Positions 1 through 5,389 of a DNA stretch of 6,876 nucleotides are shown here, piece by piece. The stretch spans positions 1 through 6,876 of the forward strand of contig CAJKNS010000129.1 in the NCBI GenBank assembly GCA_905201305.1, given 5' to 3'. The notes under the pieces were generated by a model that had not been told where the DNA came from, made no database searches, and saw nothing but the letters and a program-made list of their open reading frames with translations. Within the stretch, counting starts at the first letter, position 1. The number at the start of each line of letters is the position of its first letter. This DNA is from an uncultured Eubacteriales bacterium. Its GTDB lineage: Bacteria > Bacillota > Clostridia > Oscillospirales > Oscillospiraceae. A program made the translations under genes and the position numbers.

Positions 1-614
1 TAAAAATCCGAGACGACCGGGCAGAAGACCGGCTCGTTTGCAAGACCGGTGATTGCCTTCATTTCCTTCAGATGCTTGTGCGTCTGCCCCAGTGCATACT
101 GTCGAGGCGCTTCAAAGAGCGGATCCTTCTCGTCCGCCTCATACTGCGCAATCATTTTCTTGCCGCCGCCGCTGTAACCGGAAATTCCAAAGGCGCTGAC
201 CGGATAATCTGCACTGATCAGTCCTTCTGCCACCATGGGATATACCAGGGATATAAAGCCTGTGGCATAGCAGCCCGGAACTGCGATCCTGTTTCCGGCA
301 GCGATCGCTTCCCTGTGCTCCTTTGACAGCTCCGGAAAGCCATAAGCCCAGGCGGGATTGGTCCGGTGGGCAGTGGAGGCGTCGATGATCCGGGTGCCGG
401 AATCCTCTACCATTTCGGCAGCTTCTACCGCTGCGGCGTCGGGCAGGCACAGGAATACATAATCCGCTTCCTGAATGGCGCCCTTCCGGGCAGCGGGGTC
501 CTTTTTCATGGACTCAGGCAGCTCAATCAGGGTGACATCGTCCCGAAGACCCATTCGACCTTCGATCTGGAGCCCGGTGGTGCCGGCACGACCGTCAATA
601 AAAATCTTCGTCAC
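1..614 (-). CDS. argC: N-acetyl-gamma-glutamyl-phosphate reductase, type 2 (partial, 3' end outside window)
   Basis: Cytosolic enzyme of arginine biosynthesis that reduces N-acetyl-glutamyl phosphate to N-acetyl-glutamate semialdehyde with NADPH. The minus-strand frame is open from a GTG at 614 to the window edge: 204 codons of an expected roughly 310 for the type 2 family. An N-terminal dinucleotide-binding segment is visible (KIFIDGRAGTTGLQI, residues 3-17), then LCLPD (55-59), DASTAHR (78-84) and the catalytic-cysteine motif PGCYATGF (113-120, nucleophile C115), followed by GISGYSGGGKK (143-153). The KIFIDG start and compact N-terminus fit type 2 rather than type 1. The GTG start is chosen because AAGGGAG (complement of 624-630) lies 9 nt upstream and the start overlaps the argH stop as GTGA, which suggests translational coupling. 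It is the third gene of the argG-argH-argC operon; further arg genes probably follow beyond the left edge (inference). Confidence 0.95.
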   Translation of the reverse strand, partial: MTKIFIDGRAGTTGLQIEGRMGLRDDVTLIELPESMKKDPAARKGAIQEADYVFLCLPDAAAVEAAEMVEDSGTRIIDASTAHRTNPAWAYGFPELSKEHREAIAAGNRIAVPGCYATGFISLVYPMVAEGLISADYPVSAFGISGYSGGGKKMIAQYEADEKDPLFEAPRQYALGQTHKHLKEMKAITGLANEPVFCPVVSDF

Positions 615-2026
615 TGGTTTTCGCTCCCTTCATAAGGAGCACCGGAGGAAGCGTGCTCTTCTACGAACTTCTCAATATAGGCAATCTGCCGCAGAACCTC
701 CTGCTCGGCGGGACCACCCATGACCTTCCGCTCGTTGACGCAGGTTTTCAGCGCCAGGGCATCGTAAATATCGCCGTCGAAGAGGTTGGACACGGCGCGG
801 AAGTCCCGCAGGGTCAGGGTGTCCAGGGTATCGCCGGATTTCAGGCAGTTGTTGACCAACCGACCCACGATCATATAAGCCTCCCGGAAGGGCATGCCCT
901 TTCTGGTGAGGTAATCGGCACAGTCGGTGGCATTGATAAATCCGCCGGAGGCTGCCTTCCGCATGTTCTTGGGCAGCACGGTCATGGTTTTCAGCATGGC
1001 GGCGAACACGGGGATGCAGAGCTCCACGGTGTCAATGGCATCAAATACCGGCTCCTTATCCTCCTGCATGTCCTTATTGTAGGCAAGGGGCAGACCCTTC
1101 ATCACTGTGAGCAGGGTAATCAGGCTGCCATAAACCCGGCCGGTCTTACCGCGCACCAGCTCGGCAACGTCGGGGTTCTTCTTCTGGGGCATAATGGAGG
1201 AGCCGGTGGAGTAGGCGTCGTCCATCTCCACGAATTTGAACTCCCAGGAGCACCAGAGAATGATCTCCTCGGAGAAGCGGCTCAGATGCATCATGAGAAT
1301 GGAGCAGGCGGAGAGGAATTCAATGGCGAAATCACGGTCCGATACGGAGTCCATGGAGTTCTCTGTAGGCTTTTTGAAGCCCAGCGCATGGGCGGTGAAT
1401 TCCCGGTCGATGGGATAGGAGGAGGTTGCCAGAGCACCGGCGCCCAGCGGGCATTCATCCATCCGCTCCAAGCAGTCCTCCAGCCGGGTGATATCCCGGC
1501 GGATCATGTTGGCATATGCCATCATATAGTGGGCAAAGGTGGTAGGCTGTGCCCGCTGCATATGGGTATAGCCGGGCATGACCGTTTCGGTGTTTGCCTT
1601 TGCTTTTTCAATCAAAACCTTTTCCAGGTCCAACAGCATGCCGATGATCTTGGGGATCTCGGACTTTACATACAGCCGGAAGTCCACTGCCACCTGATCG
1701 TTCCGGCTGCGTCCGGTATGGAGCCGTTTGCCGTCGGGACCGATGCGCTGGGTGAGCATTGCCTCAATGTTCATGTGGATATCCTCATTTTCCATGGAGA
1801 ATTCCACATTGCCGTCCTCAATGTCCTGAAGAATCGCCTGAAGACCGTTTACAATGTCGTCTGCCTCTTCCTTGGTGATAATGCCCTGACGACCCAGCAT
1901 GGTGGCGTGTGCCAGAGAGCCCTGGATGTCCTGCTTATACATCCGCTGGTCAAAAATAATAGAGGAGTTAAAGTCGTTTACCAGGGTATCCGTTTCCTTC
2001 TGAAACCGTCCTGCCCATAATTTCAT
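611..2026 (-). CDS. argH: Argininosuccinate lyase
   Basis: Catalyses the last step of arginine biosynthesis, cleaving argininosuccinate to arginine and fumarate; cytosolic, and homotetrameric in this family. The 471-residue product has the usual family length. It starts MKLWAGRF, carries the substrate-binding HTGRSRNDQVA (103-113), the PGYTHMQRAQP segment with the catalytic histidine region (T154-H155), and the fumarase/aspartase superfamily signature GSSIMPQKKNPD (275-286) on the mobile loop with the catalytic serine. All key motifs look intact. The ATG at 2026 is preceded by AAGGAG (complement of 2034-2039) with 7 nt spacing. It lies 123 bp downstream of argG, separated by two hairpins, and its TGA overlaps the argC GTG start by 4 bp. 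Expression is probably from the argG promoter, possibly tuned by the intergenic hairpins. A 455-codon open frame on the opposite strand is a shadow. Confidence 0.98.
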   Translation of the reverse strand: MKLWAGRFQKETDTLVNDFNSSIIFDQRMYKQDIQGSLAHATMLGRQGIITKEEADDIVNGLQAILQDIEDGNVEFSMENEDIHMNIEAMLTQRIGPDGKRLHTGRSRNDQVAVDFRLYVKSEIPKIIGMLLDLEKVLIEKAKANTETVMPGYTHMQRAQPTTFAHYMMAYANMIRRDITRLEDCLERMDECPLGAGALATSSYPIDREFTAHALGFKKPTENSMDSVSDRDFAIEFLSACSILMMHLSRFSEEIILWCSWEFKFVEMDDAYSTGSSIMPQKKNPDVAELVRGKTGRVYGSLITLLTVMKGLPLAYNKDMQEDKEPVFDAIDTVELCIPVFAAMLKTMTVLPKNMRKAASGGFINATDCADYLTRKGMPFREAYMIVGRLVNNCLKSGDTLDTLTLRDFRAVSNLFDGDIYDALALKTCVNERKVMGGPAEQEVLRQIAYIEKFVEEHASSGAPYEGSENQ

Positions 2027-2068
2027 AGTAGATCTCCTTATCGTATCGTGTGGTGAGTTGTGAGATAG

Positions 2069-2088
2069 AAAAACGTCCGGATGGACGT
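2069..2088 (-). terminator. Terminator-like hairpin with U-run between argG and argH
   Basis: Read on the minus strand, ACGTCC-ATCC-GGACGT forms a 6-bp stem (2083-2088 with 2073-2078) closed by a 4-nt loop, and the transcript continues straight into five U residues (2073-2069, the first being the last stem base). The shape is that of a short intrinsic terminator. The stem is short and the U tract brief, so partial termination or a processing/pausing site is more likely than a full stop, because argH downstream has no obvious promoter of its own and belongs to the same pathway. Termination efficiency is not known. Confidence 0.5.
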
Positions 2089-2089
2089 A

Positions 2090-2124
2090 CCGGCAACGGT
2101 CCGGATGATGGGGACCGTTGCCGG
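2090..2124 (-). repeat. Perfect 13-bp inverted repeat (RNA hairpin) after argG
   Basis: CCGGCAACGGTCC (2090-2102) and its exact reverse complement GGACCGTTGCCGG (2112-2124) flank a 9-nt loop. In the argG-argH mRNA this is a very stable GC-rich hairpin starting about 25 nt after the argG stop and ending 1 nt before the weaker U-tailed hairpin. Likely roles are protecting the argG 3' end, segmental mRNA processing, or attenuation together with the next hairpin. It could also be a copy of a dispersed intergenic repeat, which cannot be judged from one window. Confidence 0.75.
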
Positions 2125-2149
2125 AGAAGAAACATAATCGTAAAATCGC

Positions 2150-3373
2150 TTACTTCAGCTTGCCCTGCTCCCGCAGTGCCTGAACCTTATCCGGCAGACC
2201 CCACAGGTTGATGAAGCCCTGGGAATCCATCTGGTCGTAATCGCTCTCGTTGAAGGTAGCCAGCTCCTCGGAATACAGGGTTTCGGGGGAGGTGACGCCA
2301 GCGTGGGTAACGTTGCCCTTGTAGAGCTTGATCTTTACGGTGCCGGTGACATGCTCCTGGGTCTTGTCAACAAAGGCGCTGAGTGCTTCCCGCAGAGGAG
2401 TGAACCACTTGCCGTTGTAAACCAGATCGGCAAAGTCAACTGCCAGCTTCTGCTTCTCATGGAGGGTATCCTTGTCCAGGGTAATCATTTCCAGCACCTC
2501 ATGGGCATAGTAGAGAATGGTGCCGCCGGGCGTTTCGTATACGCCGCGGTCCTTCATGCCAACCAGCCGGTTCTCCACGATGTCCAGAATGCCGATGCCG
2601 TTTTCACCGCCCAGCTTGTTGAGCTTCCGGATGATGTCGCTGGCTTTCATCTTCTCGCCGTCAATGGCAACGGGAACGCCCTTTACAAAGTCCAGGGTCA
2701 GGTAGGTGGGCTTGTCGGGAGCGGCAGTGGGAGAAACGCCCATCTCCAGGAAGCCCGGCTTATCAATGGGAGCCTCGTTGGCGGGATCCTCCAGATCCAG
2801 ACCCTCATGGGACAGATGCCACAGGTTCTTATCCTTGGAGTAGTTGGTTTCCCGGGAGATCTTCAGAGGCACATTGTGCGCCTCGGCATAGTCGATCTCT
2901 TCGTCACGGCTCTTGATGTCCCAGATCCGCCAGGGAGCAATGATGGTCATCTCAGGAGCAAAGCGCTTGATGGCAAGCTCAAACCGAACCTGATCGTTGC
3001 CCTTGCCGGTGCAGCCGTGGCAGATGGCGTCGGCGCCCTCAGCCTTGGCGATCTCTACCAGCTTCTTGGCGATGATGGGACGGGCGAACGCGGTGCCCAG
3101 CAGATACTGCTCATACTTTGCACCAGCCTTCATGGAGGGGATGATGACGTCGTCTACCATCTCGTCGGTGAGGTCGGCAATGTAGAGCTTGGAAGCACCG
3201 GTCTTAATGGCTTTTTCCTCCAGACCGTCCAGTTCGCTCTCCTGACCCACATCACCGGAAACGGCGATGATTTCGGGATTGTTGTAGTTTTCCTTGAGCC
3301 AGGGGATGATGATGGATGTATCCAGTCCACCAGAATAGGCGAGGACTACCTTTTTTACTTCTTTGGCTGCCAT
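2150..3373 (-). CDS. argG: Argininosuccinate synthase
   Basis: Cytosolic enzyme that condenses citrulline and aspartate with ATP to give argininosuccinate, AMP and pyrophosphate, the penultimate step to arginine. The 407-residue product is the normal length for the common bacterial class. The ATP pyrophosphatase loop AYSGGLDTS is at 12-20, the GTAFARP segment at 93-99, and the signature HGCTGKGNDQVRFE at 119-132, followed by API/SRETNY-type substrate-binding segments. No key residue appears missing. The ATG at 3373 has an AGGAGG ribosome site (complement of 3382-3387) 8 nt upstream. It is the first gene of the argG-argH-argC unit, with its own promoter (3430-3458) and an ARG box just upstream (3466-3483), which predicts repression by ArgR/AhrC with arginine. 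Confidence 0.98.
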   Translation of the reverse strand: MAAKEVKKVVLAYSGGLDTSIIIPWLKENYNNPEIIAVSGDVGQESELDGLEEKAIKTGASKLYIADLTDEMVDDVIIPSMKAGAKYEQYLLGTAFARPIIAKKLVEIAKAEGADAICHGCTGKGNDQVRFELAIKRFAPEMTIIAPWRIWDIKSRDEEIDYAEAHNVPLKISRETNYSKDKNLWHLSHEGLDLEDPANEAPIDKPGFLEMGVSPTAAPDKPTYLTLDFVKGVPVAIDGEKMKASDIIRKLNKLGGENGIGILDIVENRLVGMKDRGVYETPGGTILYYAHEVLEMITLDKDTLHEKQKLAVDFADLVYNGKWFTPLREALSAFVDKTQEHVTGTVKIKLYKGNVTHAGVTSPETLYSEELATFNESDYDQMDSQGFINLWGLPDKVQALREQGKLK

Positions 3374-3429
3374 AATGATTGCCTCCTATATGTTTTTGAC
3401 GAAATGTCGTATGTTTGGTTTGTGAGGAT

Positions 3430-3458
3430 ATAGTACCACGGGACAAATGCTTTTGCAA
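3430..3458 (-). promoter_or_regulatory. Sigma-A promoter of the argGHC operon
   Basis: On the minus strand, TTGCAA (3453-3458) and TACTAT (3430-3435) are separated by exactly 17 nt, and TGG directly before the -10 provides an extended -10 element. Transcription should start near 3423, leaving a leader of about 50 nt that contains the AGGAGG site of argG. It is the only good promoter match between the FliB-like gene and argG. Confidence 0.8.
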
Positions 3459-3465
3459 CCTTCAA

Positions 3466-3483
3466 CTTGCATAAAGATTCACA
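3466..3483 (-). promoter_or_regulatory. ARG box (ArgR/AhrC operator) upstream of argG
   Basis: The minus strand reads TGTGAATCTTTATGCAAG. This fits the known Bacillus ARG box (CATGAAT-AAAA-ATKCAAK) and the E. coli form (TGAAT-4-ATTCA): half-site TGAAT, 4-nt centre, half-site ATGCA, with the flanking AAG also matching. Its centre lies about 50 bp upstream of the predicted start site, 7 nt from the -35 element, where a bound ArgR hexamer could hinder polymerase. The placement before an arginine operon supports the call. The operator function is inferred from sequence only. Confidence 0.75.
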
Positions 3484-3515
3484 AAACTCCCGGTTTCTTT
3501 TGACAACATGCACAA

Positions 3516-3560
3516 AATATTCGATATATACATGAATATACAAATTTTTAATGAATATTC
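3516..3560. promoter_or_regulatory. AT-rich tract with extra ARG-box-like half-sites
   Basis: This AT-rich stretch between the FliB-like stop and the ARG box holds two plus-strand copies of ATGAATAT (3532-3539 and 3551-3558), 19 bp apart, plus an ATATTCG (3518-3524) facing them. TGAAT/ATTCA is the ARG-box half-site, so these could be auxiliary ArgR contacts that cooperate with the main box roughly 60-80 bp away. The 4-nt spacing of a full box is not present, so the match may just reflect AT richness. Confidence 0.3.
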
Positions 3561-4559
3561 TCAATCGGAGCTGCATAAATGCTCATAGAGAAGCTCCAGG
3601 TTCTCCGGAGAGTGCTCCACCTCGCGGCTATAGAGCACAGCAGCGTCCAGAATTTGCAGGTGGGCTGAGGGGGCATCCATGTGCTGAGACAGTGCAAGAA
3701 TTGCGGCGGTGCTGTAGACGGCAAACCGCACCTTTTCTGCCACCAATCCGCTCCAAACGCCGCGCAGTACATAGCGATAGAGAAAATAGAACAAAATTCT
3801 GCCGCCTGCATCTGCCGCTTCGGAATCGGCAAGGGGCAGAGGGGCGCCCGATGCAATCACCCGAGGCAGCAATTCTTTTAATTGCGGACGGGTGAACTCC
3901 ATGGATTCCATGGCAGCAAAGTAGTCGGTCAGAGACAATTGCAGTGGGGGAGCGGGAAGAGAATCCCAGAAATCCGGAGGGATTTCATCATCTTCCGGCA
4001 GTGTAATTCCGTTTTCGGCGGCGTCCAGTGCCAAAGACAGCCGGTCAGCAAGACTGCGGTGGCTGCGGCTCAGGGCAAACAGCGCCCGGCGATAGATAAG
4101 CAGCTGCCGGAAAAATGCCGGATTCAGCTCCGGATCCTCCGGTGCAGACTCGTCCGTTTCCTGAACGCACAGCTCCAGGGGCTCCTCCAGCAGCAGCCGG
4201 GCAGCTTCAGGGCAGGAGATGGACAGGCAGGTTTCGCGCGTATTGCCGTATTCCTCCCAAAAGCGCGGATGCTCCCGGCAGGTGACGGAAAGAGAATCTT
4301 CCCCCAGCGCCAGAATCAGCCGGCACAGCTTCTCCTTATTTAAAAAGGGACATTGCCCGTTTTTGAGACGGAAAAAGGTGTAGTCGTCCTCTTGACAGAT
4401 GGCGCTGCGGATTTCGTTCCCCAATGCGCTGGGCAGCTGGTGGTACCGGTGCAGCGTGTCTTCGTCCAGATCCACCTCCCAGCCGGCGCAGCAGGTGTCG
4501 GGACAGGCTCCGGCAATGCAGCGGAAGGATGCAAAGCAGGAAAGAAATATTTCGGTCAT
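3561..4559 (-). CDS. fliB: FliB-like cysteine-cluster protein (flagellin lysine-N-methylase family)
   Basis: The 332-residue protein matches the pattern of the FliB family. FliB of Salmonella methylates lysines of flagellin; many Clostridia homologues carry the name by similarity only. The N-terminal third is a dense cysteine cluster: FRCIAGACPDTCCAGW (12-27; C14, C19, C23, C24), CPFL (C70), LCRL (C79), TCREHPRF (C94) and CLSISCPEAARLLL (C111, C116), consistent with a metal or Fe-S binding module. The C-terminal two thirds are helical, leucine- and alanine-rich, with no membrane segment or signal peptide, so it should be cytosolic. The ATG at 4559 has a modest GTGAGG site 7 nt upstream and a clear promoter (4633-4660). 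No flagellar gene is in view, so the substrate is uncertain. It is read in the same direction as argG, 187 bp ahead of it, with no convincing terminator between. Family assignment is fairly sure; function is not. Confidence 0.8.
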   Translation of the reverse strand: MTEIFLSCFASFRCIAGACPDTCCAGWEVDLDEDTLHRYHQLPSALGNEIRSAICQEDDYTFFRLKNGQCPFLNKEKLCRLILALGEDSLSVTCREHPRFWEEYGNTRETCLSISCPEAARLLLEEPLELCVQETDESAPEDPELNPAFFRQLLIYRRALFALSRSHRSLADRLSLALDAAENGITLPEDDEIPPDFWDSLPAPPLQLSLTDYFAAMESMEFTRPQLKELLPRVIASGAPLPLADSEAADAGGRILFYFLYRYVLRGVWSGLVAEKVRFAVYSTAAILALSQHMDAPSAHLQILDAAVLYSREVEHSPENLELLYEHLCSSD

Positions 4560-4597
4560 AGGCGTGCCTCACAGTCAAAAATAGGGTGAAAATCATG

Positions 4598-4613
4598 AAA
4601 GAATCAATTCTTT
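4598..4613. repeat. 7-bp inverted repeat in the fliB-like leader
   Basis: AAAGAAT-CA-ATTCTTT is a perfect palindrome around a 2-nt centre. It sits about 13-28 nt downstream of the predicted start site of the FliB-like gene and about 40 nt before its ATG. The 2-nt centre makes a DNA operator more plausible than an RNA hairpin. No regulator is identified, and AT-rich palindromes arise by chance. Confidence 0.35.
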
Positions 4614-4632
4614 TTTCTACTTGAACAATGCG

Positions 4633-4660
4633 ATTATAGCATATATTTGAGAAATGTAAG
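4633..4660 (-). promoter_or_regulatory. Extended -10 promoter of the fliB-like gene
   Basis: The minus strand carries TGC-TATAAT (4641-4633), a perfect -10 hexamer with the extended TGn motif, and a weaker -35, CTTACA (4655-4660), 16 nt upstream. Transcription would begin near 4626, about 66 nt before the ATG at 4559. It points away from the TRAP operon promoter, so the two share one intergenic region. Confidence 0.75.
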
Positions 4661-4767
4661 CCCAAAAGCTGCCGTTTTTCCGTAATTTACAGCCGCTACA
4701 ACACATATCAAACATCTGTGTGGAATTCGAAAGCACAAAATGAACATTTTACTGCCCAATTTGTATG

Positions 4768-4796
4768 TTGACAAAATCATCGAAAATCATCATAAT
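4768..4796 (+). promoter_or_regulatory. Sigma-A promoter of the TRAP transporter operon
   Basis: TTGACA (4768-4773, a perfect -35) and CATAAT (4791-4796, five of six -10 bases) are separated by 17 nt. Transcription should begin near 4803, giving a leader of about 46 nt that ends in the AAAGGAGG site of the first gene. A strong core promoter on a solute uptake operon usually means control by a repressor or by catabolite state; no clear cre site is visible. Confidence 0.8.
4773..4791 (+). repeat. 10-bp-period direct repeat inside the TRAP promoter spacer
   Basis: AAAATCATC occurs at 4773-4781 and again at 4783-4791, so the two copies start exactly 10 bp apart, about one helical turn, and fill the whole spacer between -35 and -10. 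Direct repeats phased on one DNA face are typical of response-regulator or tandem-monomer operators, so a repressor could bind here. Chance repetition in AT-rich DNA is the alternative. Confidence 0.45.
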
Positions 4797-4848
4797 TTGT
4801 GATGTCCTTTTACGGGTATCAAGGAATTTTGTAAAGGAGGAATAACAA

Positions 4849-5388
4849 TTGTCCAAACAAAGCCCGACTTTGTACGATAAGGTGGACAACGTGATTGTAA
4901 AGATTCTGAAATATGTTTCTTTCATTTCCGGCGTCTGCCTGATTGCAATTATGTTTGTGGCATTCTTTAACGTGCTTGGTGAGAAGATTTTCCACAAGGG
5001 CATTCCCGCATCCACCGAGATCATTCAGTATCTCCATATTCCTGTGGTGTTCCTTGCCTGCGGATATGTCACGCTGGATACCGGTCATACCAAGATTGAC
5101 CTGCTGAGCAAGCACCTGCCCAAGGCGGTGCAGCTGGTGTGCAATGTGGTGGGCAACATCATCGCAGTCTTCATCACCAGCTTTGTCGGTTACCGCGGTC
5201 TGGTCCAGATGCAGAAGTTCATGGCAACCCATGCCAAGTCTTCCACCACTGGCGTAGGCTTTGCAAAGTGGCCCTTTGCACTGATTTTCTCCGTCGGCTT
5301 TTTCCTGCTGGCGCTGAGCTTCGTGTGGGCTACCGTCCGGCTGTTTGTAAAGAAGCCCGAGGAAGAAGAGAAGGAGGCGGAAGTCTGA
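4849..5388 (+). CDS. dctQ: TRAP transporter small permease subunit (DctQ family)
   Basis: Small membrane subunit of a tripartite ATP-independent periplasmic (TRAP) transporter, which uses an ion gradient (usually sodium) to import organic acids or related solutes delivered by a binding protein. The 179-residue product has the family length and four predicted membrane segments at about 22-44, 56-76, 93-115 and 142-166. Family-like features are the polar stretch before segment 2 and GHTKIDLLSKHLP (79-91) after it, matching the usual G-H-I-x-V-D-type motif. The C-terminus is a highly charged tail (KKPEEEEKE). The start is a TTG at 4849, chosen because AAAGGAGG (4833-4840) lies 8 nt upstream and no in-frame ATG is nearby. 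It is the first gene of the operon; dctM begins 1 nt after its stop. The symbol is the family name; the substrate is unknown. Confidence 0.92.
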   Translation: MSKQSPTLYDKVDNVIVKILKYVSFISGVCLIAIMFVAFFNVLGEKIFHKGIPASTEIIQYLHIPVVFLACGYVTLDTGHTKIDLLSKHLPKAVQLVCNVVGNIIAVFITSFVGYRGLVQMQKFMATHAKSSTTGVGFAKWPFALIFSVGFFLLALSFVWATVRLFVKKPEEEEKEAEV

Positions 5389-5389
5389 T

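Noticed and set aside
653..2020. 455-codon plus-strand open frame opposite argH
   Set aside because: It mirrors argH almost exactly, has a Gly/His-rich low-quality composition and no recognisable motif; argH on the other strand has all family signatures.
2303..3433. 376-codon plus-strand open frame opposite argG
   Set aside because: It is an antisense shadow of argG and its promoter region, without ribosome site or family motif.
3541..3560. Possible terminator after the fliB-like gene
   Set aside because: There is only the short palindrome GAATATTC and scattered A/T runs; no GC-rich stem followed by a U tract on the minus strand.
3355..3576. 73-codon minus-strand open frame spanning the argG promoter and start
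   Set aside because: It runs through the promoter, ARG box and ribosome site of argG, has no ribosome site of its own and resembles no known leader peptide; no run of arginine codons to suggest attenuation.
4336..4665. 109-codon minus-strand open frame overlapping the fliB-like gene start
   Set aside because: It begins upstream of the predicted transcription start and lies in another frame from the FliB cysteine motifs; shadow frame.
4701..4721. ACACA/TGTGT inverted repeat upstream of the TRAP promoter
   Set aside because: Arms are only 5 bp with an 11-bp gap and no extension; too weak to call an operator.
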